A DNA stretch of 64,000 nt from Candidula unifasciata (lineage: Eukaryota; Mollusca; Gastropoda; Stylommatophora; Geomitridae), in the NCBI GenBank assembly GCA_905116865.2, contig CAJHNH020004535.1, positions 341,936-405,935 of the forward strand. The letters run 5' to 3'. Shown piece by piece: positions 34,066 to 45,764 of this stretch. How positions within the stretch are numbered: position 1 is the first letter of the stretch; every line of letters starts with the position of its first letter. Made by a program: the position numbers and the translations under genes. The notes beneath the pieces were generated by a model, which saw only the letters and a program-made list of their open reading frames with translations, was not told the origin of the DNA and did not search any database.

Positions 34066-34200
34066 AATCCCCAGTGACAGAGAGAGTCATTTGATTAGAA
34101 GTTGACATGCATCATATTGGCAGATGAGGTCACATGAAATGACAATGAATATGTGCATGCGAAGTTCTTAGCATCTCACTATGTAAGTGGCTCCAGCACA
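34066..34200 (-). pseudogene. Relic CUB second-half exon
   Basis: Minus-strand reading HVTSSANMMHVNF, a stop, then SNDSLCHWGFERNT aligns with NVTSSGNTMYISF, KSDDSVNDWGFKGKYT of E15. DNA identity is visible over about 80 bp (GACAGAGAGAGTCATTTGAT versus GACAGAGTCATCTGACTTGA on the plus strand). The stop, small indels and a local duplication of a CATGCACATATT segment further upstream show decay. It lies inside the intron between the two halves of a living CUB, so it is probably the remains of a lost CUB domain. Confidence 0.68.
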
Positions 34201-34585
34201 GAAATGACCACAAATATGTGCATGTGAGGTTACTAGTATCTTGTATAACATCTTGTAGGGAGTCAGTAGTCTGAAACCCAAGTTCAAGGTGTCTCCTTCG
34301 TGCCAAAGAACTGCATGGCTGTTGGGTGAACAGTCGTTAATGAAGGCAGTCAGGTCGTTGTTGGGGCAACACTTGATGGTGGATGTAATGTCCCAAGTCC
34401 CTTCCTCAGTTAATAGCGAGGGTACTGCTGGGGTGACCTATATTTGTGATCACATAATGGCACCACCAATATTGAGACAACAGGCATCTACAATTAAAAC
34501 CACCACGTTTGTCACAGTCCAAATGCAATCTGCAGCTCCCAGTGTCACACCATGCACTCAACTCAGAAGCTGGGCGACTTCCCCA
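34201..34585 (-). other. Cysteine-rich open stretches, possible exon relics
   Basis: Two minus-strand readings stand out: CDTGSCRLHLDCDKRGGFNC followed by RC (EGF-like spacing, about 34,545-34,480) and an 80-codon open run from about 34,435 containing IKCCPNNDLTAFINDCSPNS. They lie immediately upstream of the relic CUB exon. They could be decayed EGF or other exons of the same gene or chance. Splice sites are not convincing. Confidence 0.3.
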
Positions 34586-34993
34586 AAAATATACAATGTC
34601 GCCACAAATATACAGTGTCACCACAAATATACAATATTACCACAAATATACAGTTTCACCACAAATATACAATGTCGCCACAAGTATACAGTGTCACCAC
34701 AAGTATACAGTGTCACCACAAATATACAATGTCACCTCAAGTATACAATGTCACCTCAAGTATACAATGTCGCCTCAAGTATACAATGTCACCTCAAGTA
34801 TACAATGTCACCTCAAGTATACAATGTCACCTCAAGTATACAATGTCACCTCAAATATACAATGTCACCTCAAGTATACAATGTCGCCACAAGTATACAA
34901 TGTCACCTCAAGTATACAATGTCACCTCAAGTATACAATGTCACCTCAAGTATACAATGTCACCTCAAGTATACAATGTTACCTCAAGTATAC
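34586..34993 (+). repeat. 19-bp minisatellite, proximal segment
   Basis: About 21 units of ATACAATGTCACCTCAAGT and variants (GTCGCCACAA, GTTTCACCACAA). It is the same array as 35,547-40,012, separated from it by an inserted LINE. Confidence 0.97.
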
Positions 34994-35546
34994 TAGTGGA
35001 TTCCAGGTCACTCTGTCACACCAGGTAATGACAGAGCTGACAGATTGGCAAAGAAAGGAGCAACACAAGAACAACCACCTACAGCGACAACCCTCCAGAC
35101 AGCAAAAACACTGATAAGAGCTATAAACAAAGAGACTTGGTTGAACAGATGGGCCATGGGAGACACTGGAAGAGAGGTTTATAGACATATGTCTGGCCCT
35201 GATCCTAATGACAGCATTAACCATCTAACAAGAAGGGACCAGGCCACCATCTTCAGACTTAGAACGCAACATACTCCACTCAGTGGACACCTAAACAGAA
35301 TACAGCCACAACACTCCCCAGAGTGCCAGCTATGTAACTACCCCTACGAAACTGTTGAACACCATCTCTTTGAGTGCCCAAAACTCAGTGAGACAAGAAG
35401 AACGCTACTCCCTCCGAGACCAGACAAGTGGAACACCTTGTACGGAGGAAAGGAACAGCTTGTGAAAACATGCAAATTCCACTACATGGCATTGGGCCAA
35501 AGGGCGAAAGCTCATGCGCCGCTGGATCGATAACAACAACAACAAC
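34994..35546 (+). mobile_element. 5'-truncated LINE inserted in the minisatellite
   Basis: Open from about 34,997 (WIPGHSVTPGNDRADRLAKK) to a TAA at 35,531-35,533, followed by an (AAC)n tail. It begins at the last RNase H motif and continues through ETWLNRWAMGDTGREVYRHM, FRLRTQHTPLSGHL and the zinc-finger-like CQLCNYPYETVEHHLFECP (C-x2-C-x8-H-x4-C), the C-terminus of Jockey-like LINEs. It is uninterrupted (about 178 codons), so young. The 5' truncation and A-rich tail fit target-primed insertion. Target duplication cannot be told apart from the tandem repeat. Confidence 0.92.
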
Positions 35547-38500
35547 CTCAAGTATACAATGTCACCTCAAGTATACAATGTCACCTCAAGTATACAATGT
35601 CACCTCAAGTATTTAATGTCACCTCAAGTATACAATGTCACCTCAAGTATACAATGTCACCTCAAGTATACAATGTCACCTCAAGTATACAATGTCACCT
35701 CAAGTATACAATGTCACCACAAGTATACAAAGTCACCTCAAGTATACAATGTTACCTCAAGTATACAATGTCACCACAAGTTTACAATATCAACACAAAT
35801 ATACAGTGTCACCACAAATATACAATGTCACCTCAAGTATTCAATGTCACCTCAAGTATACAATGTCACCTCAAGTATACAATGTTACCTCAAGTATACA
35901 ATGTCACCACAAGTATACAATGTCACCTCAAGTATACAATGTCACCTCAAGTATACAATGTCAACACCAGTATACAGTGTCACCACAAATATACAATGTC
36001 ACCACAAGTATACAATGTCCCCACAAGTATACAATGTCACCTCAAGTATACAATGTCACCTCAAGTATACAATGTCACCTCAAGTATACAATGTCACCTC
36101 AAGTATACAATGTCACCTCAAGTATACAATGTCACCTCAAGTATACAATGTCACCTCAAGTATACAATGTCACCTCAAGTATACAATGTCCCCACAAATA
36201 TACAATATCGCTACAAGTATACAATGTAGCCTCAAGTATACAACGTCACCACAAATATACAATGTCGCCACAAATATACAATCACCACAAATATACATTG
36301 TCACCACAAGTATACAATGTCACCACAAATATACAATATCACCATAAATATACAATGTCACCTCAAGTATACAATGTCACCACAAGTATACAATTACCCC
36401 ACAAGTATACAATGTCACCACAAGTATACAATGTCACCACAAGTATACAATTACCCCACAAGTATACGATTACCACACAAGTATACAATGTCGCCACAAG
36501 TATACAATGTCCCCACAAGTATACAATATCACCTCCAGTATACAATGTCACCTCAAGTATACAATGTCACCACAAGTATACAATGTCACCACAAGTATAC
36601 AATGTCCCCACAAGTATACAATTACCCCACAAGTATACAATGTCACCTCAAGTATACAATGTCACCACAAGTATACAATTACCCCACAAGTATACAATGT
36701 CACCACAAGTATACAATGTCACCACAAGTATACAATTACCCCACAAGTATACGATTACCACACAAGTATACAATGTCGCCACAAGTATACAATGTCCCCA
36801 CAAGTATACAATATCACCTCCAGTATACAATGTCACCTCAAGTATACAATGTCACCACAAGTATACAATGTCACCACAAGTATACAATGTCCCCACAAGT
36901 ATACAATGTCACCACAAATATACAATTACCCCACAAGTATACAATTACCACACAAGTATACAATTACCACACAAGTATACAATGTCGTCACAAGTATACA
37001 ATATCCCCACAAGTATACAATATCACCTCCAGTATACAATCTCACCTCCAGTATACAATGTCACCACAAGTATACAATTACCGCACAAGTATACAATTAC
37101 CACACAAGTATACAATGTCCCCACAAGTATACAATATCACCTCCAGTATACAATGTCACCTCAAGTATACAATATCACAAAAGTATACAATATCACCTCA
37201 AGTATACAATGTCACCACAAATATACAATGTCACCTCAAGTATACAATGTCACCACAAGTATACAATTACCCCACAAGTATACAATTACCACACAAGTAT
37301 ACAATGTTGCCACAAGTATACAATGTCCCCTCCAGTATACAATGTCGCCACAAGTATACAATGTCACCTCAAGTATACAATGCCACCACCAGTATACAGT
37401 GTCACCCCAAATATACAATGTCACCTCAAGTATACAATGTCACCTCAAATATACAATGTCACCTCAAGTATACAATGTCACCTCAAGTATACAATTACCA
37501 CACAAGTATACAATGTCACCTCAAGTATACAATGTCGCCATAAGTATACAATTACCACACAAGTATACAATGTCACCTCAAGTATACAATGTCACCTCAA
37601 GTATACAATGTCACCTCAAGTATACAATGTCACCTTAAGTATACAATGTCACCTCAAGTATACAATGTCCCCACAAGTATACAATGTCCCCACAAGTATA
37701 CAATGTCACCTCAAGTATACAATGTCACCACAAGTATACAATGTCACCTCAAGTATACAATGTCACCTCAAGTATACAATATCACCTCAAGTATACAATG
37801 TCACCTCAAGTATACAATGTCACCTCAAGTATACAATATCACCTCAAGTATACAATGTCACCTCAAGTATACAATGTCACCTCAAGTATACAATATCACC
37901 TCAAGTATACAATGTCACCACAAGTATACAATGTCACCTCAAGTATACAATGTCGCCATAAGTATACAATTACCACACAAGTATACAATGTCACCTCAAG
38001 TATACAATGTCACCTCAAGTATACAATGTCACCTCAAGTATACAATGTCACCACAAGTATACAATTACCGCACAAGTATACAATTACCACACAAGTATAC
38101 AATGTCCCCACAAGTATACAATATCACCTCCAGTATACAATGTCACCTCAAGTATACAATATCACCTCAAGTATACAATATCACCTCAAGTATACAATGT
38201 CACCTCAAGTATACAATGTCACCACAAATATACAATGTCACCTCAAGTATACAATGTCACCACAAGTATACAATTACCCCACAATTATACAATTACCACA
38301 CAAGTATACAATGTCGCCACAAGTATACAATGTCACCTCAAGTATACAATGTCGCCACAAGTATACAATGTCACCTCAAGTATACAATGTCACCACAAGT
38401 ATACAATGTCACCTCAAGTATACAATGTCACCACAAGTATACAGTGTCACCACAAATATACAATGTCACCTCAAGTATACAATGTCACCTCAAGTATACA

Positions 38501-40012
38501 ATGTCACCTCAAGTATACAATGTCACCTCAAGTATACAATTACCACACAAGTATACAATGTCACCTCAAGTATACAATGTCGCCATAAGTATACAATTAC
38601 CACACAAGTATACAATGTCACCTCAAGTATACAATGTCACCTCAAGTATACAATATCACCTCAAGTATACAATGTCACCTCAAGTATACAATGTCACCTC
38701 AAGTATACAATATCACCTCAAGTATTCAATGTCACCTCAAGTATACAATGTCACCTCAAGTATACAATGTCACCACAAGTATACAATGTCACCTCAAGTA
38801 TACAATGTCGCCATAAGTATACAATTACCACACAAGTATACAATGTCACCTCAAGTATACAATGTCACCTCAAGTATACAATGTCACCTCAAGTATACAA
38901 TGTCACCACAAGTATACAATGTCACCTCAAGTATACAATGTCACCTCAAGTATACAATGTCACCTCAAGTATACAATATCACCTCAAGTATACAATGTCA
39001 CCTCAAGTATACAATGTCACCTCAAGTATACAATATCACCTCAAGTATACAATGTCACCTCAAGTATACAATGTCACCTCAAGTATACAATATCACCTCA
39101 AGTATACAATGTCACCTCAAGTATACAATGTCACCTCAAGTATACAATGTCACCTCAAGTATACAACGTCACCTCAAGTATACAATGTCACCACAAGTAT
39201 ACAATGTCACCTCAAGTATACAATGTCCCCACAAGTATACAATGTCACCTCAAGTATACAATGTCACCACAAGTATACAATGTCCCCACAAGTATACAAT
39301 GTCACATCAAGTATACAATGTCACCTCAAGTATACAATGTCACCTCAAGTATACAATATCACCTCAAGTATACAATGTCGCCATAAGTATACAATTACCA
39401 CACAAGTATACAATGTCACCTCAAGTATACAATGTCACCACAAGTATACAATGTCACCTCAAGTATAGAGTGTCACCACAAGTATACAATGTCACCTCAA
39501 GTATACAGTATCACCACAAGTATACAATGTCACCTCAAGTATACAATGTCACCACAAGTATACAATGTCACCTCAAGTATACAGTGTCACCACAGGTATA
39601 CAATGTCACCACAAGTATACAATGTCACCTCAAGTATACAATTTCACTACAAGTATACAATGTCGCCTCAAGTATACAATATCACCTCAAGTATACAATG
39701 TCGCCATAAGTATACAATTACCACACAAGTATACAATGTCACCTCAAGTATACAATGTCACCTCAAGTATACAGTGTCACCTCAAGTATACAATGTCACC
39801 TCAAGTATACAATGTCACCTCAAGTATACAGTGTCACCACAAGTATACAATGTCACCTCAAGTATACAATGTCACCTCAAGTATACAGTGTCACCACAGG
39901 TATACAATGTCACCACAAGAATACAATGTCACCTCAAGTATACAATTTCACCACAAGTATACAATGTCGCCTCAAGTATACAATGTCGCCTCAAGTATAC
40001 AATGTCTCCACA
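35547..40012 (+). repeat. Giant 19-bp minisatellite, distal segment
   Basis: About 235 units based on ATACAATGTCACCTCAAGT. Main variants end CACCACAAGT, CCCCACAAGT, CACCTCCAGT, or read ACAATTACCACACAAGTAT. Every unit carries the palindrome GTATAC. The unit has no stop in any plus-strand frame; because 19 is not a multiple of 3, the plus-strand translation cycles through MSPQVYN, VTSSIQC, HLKYT with a 57-nt period. This produces overlapping open frames up to about 700 codons, which I treat as artefacts. It lies in the intron that splits the first CUB. Confidence 0.97.
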
Positions 40013-40077
40013 GCCTGTTTTCTAATACTGTGGATGCTAAATGTCATCTACTGAGACCAAGAAATTCAGCAAGTTAC

Positions 40078-40207
40078 CTGAGTGTAATGATTGCATCAGC
40101 TTCATCAGCTACTATCGTCCAGGTGCAGTAGGAGTTGCTATCATAGAACTGAGGGTAGTTGGATGTTGACAGGCTTCCTGTCCTCTCTGTCATGGTTCGG
40201 TTGCAAT
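40078..40207 (-). CDS. EGF/CUB protein exon E11: CUB first half
   Basis: This 130-nt exon, phases 1 to 2, follows a TCATCAG acceptor and ends CTCAG|GTAACTTG. It reads DCNRTMTERTGSLSTSNYPQ, FYDSNSYCTWTIVADEAD, AIITL: a typical CUB N-terminal half (C....TG.LS..NYP.FY.....C.WTI). It joins in frame to E12 (AG|T makes Ser). It starts only 66 bp from the end of the giant minisatellite, so the array almost touches the splice donor. Confidence 0.92.
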
Positions 40208-40539
40208 CTGATGACAGAAAAACATTCTGTTGAATCAAGGTCTCGGGAATTACGGCATAAGTCAGATAAGATATTAGATCTCTAATTATCACACAAAATA
40301 TAGCAGTGAAACTAAATCATAATTCAGACATAATACAAGATCTCTGAAAATCATAAATATATCTCAGTGAAACTAAATCATAATTCAAACATAATACTAA
40401 ATGAAAGACCTATAGTAATAGAAAATATAGGTTTGGAAACAGTAACTGACTTCATCTACCTGGGGATGGAAATTTAGTGGTTGAAATCAAGCAAAGAATT
40501 GCAAAAGCAAAAGGGGAAAAAATGGAGATAAAGAAGATG
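40208..40539. other. Intron E10-E11 stretch, possible LINE scrap
   Basis: A short reading near 40,430-40,500 (VTDFIYLGMEI) resembles the FKYLGM region of LINE RTs. Too short to call firmly. Confidence 0.35.
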
Positions 40540-41410
40540 TCTCCAAACACTAAAGACTATCCAGTGTCAGCCACCTGAAGTGACTTTCTAAACACTATCC
40601 AGTGTCAGCCACCTGAAGTGACTTTCTAAACACTAAAGACTATCCAGTGTCAGCCACCTGAAGTGACTTTCTAAAGACTATCCAGTGTCAGCCACCTGAA
40701 GTGACTTTCTAAACACTAAAGACTATCCAGTGTCAGCCACCTGAAGTGACTTTCTAAACACTAAAGACTATCCAGTGTCAGCCACCTGAAGTGACTTTCT
40801 AAACACTAAAGACTATCCAGTGTCAGCCACCTGAAGTGACTTTCTAAAGACTATCCAGTGTCAGCCACCTGAAGTGACTTTCTAAACACTAAAGACTATC
40901 CAGTGTCAGCCACCTGAAGTGACTTTCTAAACACTAAAGACTATCCAGTGTCAGCCACCTGAAGTGACTTTCTAAACACTAAAGACTATCCAATGTCAGC
41001 CACCTGAAGTGACTTTCTAAACACTAAAGACTATCCAGTGTCAGCCACCTGAAGTGACTTTCTAAACACTAAAGACTATCCAGTGTCAGCCACCTGAAGT
41101 GACTTTCTAAACACTAAAGACTATCCAGTGTCAGCCACCTGAAGTGACTTTCTAAAGACTATCCAGTGTCAGCCACCTGAAGTGACTTTCTAAACACTAA
41201 AGACTATCCAATCCCTACAACCTAAAGTGACTTTCCAAACACTAAATAGTTTCTGATGTCAGCCACCTTAAGTTACATTCTAAACACTAAAGACTATCCA
41301 ATCTCTACAACCTAAAGTGACTTTCCAAACACTAAATAGTTTCTGATGTCAGCCACCTTAAGTTACATTCTAAACACTAAAGACTCTCCAATGTCTGCCA
41401 CCTGAAGTGA
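40540..41410 (+). repeat. 45/38-bp minisatellite, about 19 copies
   Basis: Long units (CTAAACACTAAAGACTATCC, AGTGTCAGCCACCTGAAGTG, ACTTT) alternate with shorter ones lacking ACACTAA. Copies 40,560-41,200 are nearly identical; the last ones are diverged. It sits between exons E10 and E11. Confidence 0.93.
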
Positions 41411-41478
41411 CATTCACAACAAAAAATACTTAAAAGTTAAGGCAAAAATTAGCACTAGCAAAACAGCACCTGACTCAC

Positions 41479-41718
41479 CTTGACAGGTTCCATTAGAACC
41501 AATCTCAAGTCCACTCCAGCAGACACACTCAAAGCTGCCATTCAAGTTCCGGCACTGTCTGTAGTCAGGACAAGGATGCTGTGAGCATTCATCCACATCT
41601 ACAGAGCAGTCGTCTCCTGTCCAGCCTGGCTTACATGTACAGTTACCTGTAGCTCTATCACACTGAGCCGTGTTGTTCTCCACACACTTGCAGGTAGATG
41701 AGCAGCCACTAGTACAAG
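41479..41718 (-). CDS. EGF/CUB protein exon E10: laminin-type EGF plus cbEGF
   Basis: This 240-nt exon, phases 1 to 1, follows TGTTGCAG and ends CAAG|GTGAGTCA. The first unit is ACTSGCSSTCKCVENNTAQC, DRATGNCTCKPGWTGDDC (laminin/MEGF-like spacing); the second is DVDECSQHPCPDYRQCRNLN, GSFECVCWSGLEIGSNGTC with the calcium-binding DVDEC start. Six cysteines are present in the second unit. It is the last EGF exon before the first CUB. Confidence 0.93.
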
Positions 41719-42565
41719 CTGCAACATGTAGTATCCATTCAAGTGCATATTAGTGGATAGCAAATAATGGCCAATTTTCTTTTTTTCATAACAGGGCAAC
41801 TTTTCAATTTAGAAATACTGGCCGTGTACAGAGACAGACTCACAAACAGGATTTAACAAATGAAAAAGACACACAGACGGCTGAGCAGTTCCGCTTCCAG
41901 TATGGCAGTGCTAGTTAGCATGATTATTTCAAGGGTAGAAAATCCATATTGTATCGGTTATCATCACTGAAAACAAACCATTTACCAGTTCAAATACATG
42001 ATAGCAATTTGTACCACTGTTGGGTGCCACAGGGAAGTTATGTGTTTGTTAGATACTGTGTAATTATTAATTGTTCAATGTTTCTGCAACATGCATACGC
42101 CATTGCTCTTAGTGCCCTTAGTAACATGGAGGAACTATATGCGAATATGGCTGTTCTGCACCAGAATACCTAATAATCCAGGACTGTAAATGTCCAATCT
42201 CTCATGCAGTGAAGCACACCAGCTGTTTTTCCTTTACAGCTTGGTCTAACCCTATGAGTAATGTTATCTAAAGGGTGAAAGGGGCATATTTAGGTTGCAA
42301 GTCCCTTGATCAAGAAAACACCCTTCTACAGTCAACACCGTTGTGCATGAGTGAAGAGGCAAAAAACACAACGGATCTAGAAGAGACAACCTTGATAAAA
42401 ATAACCCTAAGCTTCCAGGGGACATTTGTGCCTATGGTCTGAATGACTATGGGATATACAGTTATAAACATGGATCGTCTGGCTAGCAGGTTGGGTTGCA
42501 CCAGGTGTATGGACTCCCTCTGGACATCCCCTGCCTTTTCCCTAGCAAACAGGCATTACTAAGGT
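41719..42565. other. Intron E9-E10 stretch, nothing recognised
   Basis: No domain, element end or tandem repeat recognised. Confidence 0.35.
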
Positions 42566-43780
42566 GACCGTTTACTTCCTGCATCGAAAGAATATTTTCT
42601 ACGGATTCTTCACTTAATAATAATGAGAATCTTCACTGGAGCTATGGAGTGCGTTCTCTGTGCTTGATACCAAGTTCAGATGGTAATGGGGAGAGCTAGA
42701 AAAAGAGAAGACGAGGAAATTGACAGAGAAGAAAGCACAGAAATAGGAAAATGGGAGTGAAAAGAGCCCAGGTGAAAAAAGGAGCCCTGGGATTAATGCA
42801 TATTAGAGTGGATTACTGGAATTGTTGTAGTGCCGAGCAGAGAGGACCTGTTCTGGAAAAGCTGATTCATGACTTTGATATCATTATGCTGCAGGATTTT
42901 AACACAGATAGAAATGAGTGTCCTGGATACATTAGCTATATAAATCCTACCGGACAAGGAAGACATGGGCAATGTCCGCTGGTGAAGAATGAGGTGAGAC
43001 ATGTAGTTCTTGACCTGGGCCAGCAGAATCATAGTACACTAGAGGTTCAAGGTATACAGATAGATAATGGGAGCACAACATGGAATTTGGTGAGTTTTTA
43101 CGCGGCTGTTGATTCTCGCGTCACAAAGGAACATTGAGGCTGGCTCAAAGAGTTGGAGACAATCCCTAGTAATAGGCTTCTCATTTGTGGGAGATTTCAG
43201 TGTGCAGAACAGAGCATGGGACAGTACTAGGGAAAACGAGCAAGGAAATGCTTAAGCAGAGGCTATGGTGGATGCAGAGGTATCTGTATAAATGATGGTA
43301 GGCAACTGAAATGCCAATGGGACCCGGTGATGCAGAAACGGCTACTGATCTGGCGTTTTTTACCCAGCCAGCAGTGCTGGGCACAAAATGGAGTGTCCTA
43401 GGCCAGTGATTTCATAACTGTGCGCCACAGTGCCCCGGGTAACCGTGACCTCTTCACAGGGGTGCCACAAAATATTCGAAAGATACACAAGTTTTCTTTT
43501 TTTAATCTCTTACATATGAATAGTCATACTTTTACTTAGGTCAGGGCGCCGTGGAAAAATGTTTAATTGAAAAAAGACGTTGTGACTAATAGAAGTTTGG
43601 GAAACACTGCCCTAGGTGGTCAATAGGAGTGACCATATGCCATGCTCAGTCTTGATCAGCTAGCAAGATCAGGGCTGTGAGAACTCGCAAGACTTTTAAG
43701 TATGTGAGGGCTGGTAGCCTTCCTGGGACGTCTTCGACAGAAGGTATGCAGTAGAAACATGTGACGACACTCTCTTAACC
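42566..43780 (+). mobile_element. LINE 5' region with endonuclease domain, MITE-interrupted
   Basis: Begins GACCGTTTACTTCCTGCATC, the same 5' sequence as at 19.9 kb. The reading VDYWNCCSAEQRGPVLEKLI, DFDIIMLQDFNTDR and NECPGYISYINPTG is an AP-endonuclease N-terminus in which QDFNTDR takes the place of the usual catalytic QE(T)-containing segment. Further broken frames follow to about 43,400, and resume after an inserted MITE (43,404-43,609). No RT is attached. Probably the 5' half of the same family as 2.6-5.0 kb. Confidence 0.78.
43404..43609. mobile_element. hAT-type MITE inserted in the LINE
   Basis: The left end CAGTGATTTCATAACTGTGC and the right end AGTTTGGGAAACACTG follow the CAGTG.TT...AACT/AGTT.GGGAACACTG pattern of hAT MITEs. 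Flanks TCCTAGGC and CCCTAGGT share the core CCTAGG, an imperfect 8-bp duplication. Confidence 0.65.
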
Positions 43781-45560
43781 TCAGAATGCGGTTTTCCCCA
43801 ACTTTAATTTTGTCTATATATGATAAGGTATAGAGGAAATATGCTCCTGGATATAACCTAAATAAAGGCCATCCAGAACAAAGCCATTTAATTTCCGTTT
43901 TGTACTGTTGAAGTCAAACATCAATACCCTTGGAGAGTGTTTGAGGTGTCAGATAATTCGGATAAGACTGAGCAGGTAGACTATGTGGCACTGAGCAGGT
44001 AGACTGTGTGGCACTTGTTCAATGGAATGTACTGACCACCTAACTTGAGGTGTCAGATAATTATCTTTGAGGCCAACCCTCAGGGGCAGGCAACTCTGAT
44101 AAAGTGACTATCTCCCCCTGAGATTACCCCACTTAAGTGTAGGTAAATTACACCTGTCCGATGGAGATGTTAGCAGGCGACCTGAACCAGGTGTCAGAGT
44201 ATTTGGCAGACCTGAGGAGAAAGAAAGGTGGGACTCTTTTATAACCATGCAAAGCGAGGGCCAGCTTGATGGACTATGAGAATGTAATCATGGGAAAGGC
44301 AAACAAGTGTTGTGCTGTCCTGACTGACAGTGACTGGACTTACCCATGAGGAGAGGCTTTGACATCCCTTGAAAGAGAGTAGTTTTGGGTGGAGGAGAGG
44401 AGGGCTGGAAAGTGATACTACTATCTGCACATGCCATCAGCACACTATCTGTCAAGCTTAAACCCTAAGCGTGAAACAGAACTTGGTGGCATTGTGTTTT
44501 CATTTTCCAGGTAAGCGAAACTATTTTCAACCTTTATTTAATGATATAAATCTCAATATTCTCTTTGCTCAAGTGTGTGCACTTATTACTTTACAGTACT
44601 CCTTAGCGGAAATTTCTCCATTCTCGTAGGGCACTGTTAAATTACACTGTATCGTAATTGATGTATGTTTTCAGTGTACATGTAATGTTTTTCAATGTTG
44701 TATAACGTGAATATTGATATTGATATTTAAATTTAACTTTTTACTATTATTTTTCTGAGATCACAAGCATGAAGATATTTTGGCAGGCTCTTCATGTGTG
44801 ATTATTTTGATAACCTTATATTCAGCTAATACACTGAAATGTATTTTTTAAGACTGACCATAGAGAGTGAAACCCTGAGAATTTATATTTGATGTTGCTT
44901 CGGAAATATTGTCATCATTCTGGGCACATACATTATTTCAGGTGTTAATTCCAGAACTTGTTCTGTCAAACTGAATGTCAATTTTATGTCTGAATGAGAG
45001 ACATCAGACTTAGAGGACTTTATAATTACAGGACATGAGTAGAGGAAGGCAGGAAATGTAACAACTACAATGTGAGTCCTTCCTGACTGGACAGGAAAGA
45101 ATGAGAATATGAAGGGGAGAGATGAAATGATGTTATTAGAATAGGCATGTTTGATGTAAGTCTAGATACTACACATATGTGCTTGTTTCTTTATCACAGT
45201 TCCCACACTGGGCAGGGACTAGTCAGCATCTATTCTTTGCAGACAGTCTGAGTGTAATGACCTGCTTGAAGTAGCAAGGACGACAAACTAGAAAAAGAGA
45301 GGCAGGGTCTCAAATTGAAAACTGCCCGTGGTTTATTTTCTCCATTTGTTTTAAGTTATGTTATCACCATCATAACACCATCTTCACTCCACTAGCCTAA
45401 GCATGTATTGATCTAATTGACTAACCCATTACCATCACTATCCTTTATTATCTCAAGATCAATACCCTCCATTTTTTGGTTAGATTTATTCAATAAAATC
45501 TTGTTTATGTTATTATGAGATAGTTGAGTAAATTGTGTGCTTAAGTTCAAGTGTCTTTGT
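43781..45560. other. Intron E9-E10 stretch, nothing recognised
   Basis: A short local duplication of GAGCAGGTAGACTRTGTGGC is near 43,965-44,010. Nothing else identified. Confidence 0.35.
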
Positions 45561-45764
45561 GCATACTAGTTTACCTGAGCTCACAAATATGTAAATCACT
45601 TGATTGGAGCTTTTGTAAAATATTAATACCCGAGAGGAGAAAGTCGGAGGGATTAACTGTGTATCTTGATATTATCTCACTGGATTCATCTTGATTTTTA
45701 TCTATCATTTTTCCGACTCCTGTGAATACAAGTACAGCTATTTTTATTTTATTGTACGAGCCAA

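Noticed and set aside
34289..34996. 235-residue plus-strand frame running into the minisatellite
   Set aside because: The non-repeat part has no domain and the rest is minisatellite; it is antisense to the gene and to the relic exons.
35514..39709. Plus-strand open frames of 400-700 codons (MSPQVYN... repeats)
   Set aside because: They follow from the stop-free 19-bp tandem unit; three overlapping frames are open at once, there is no start context, splice signal or domain.
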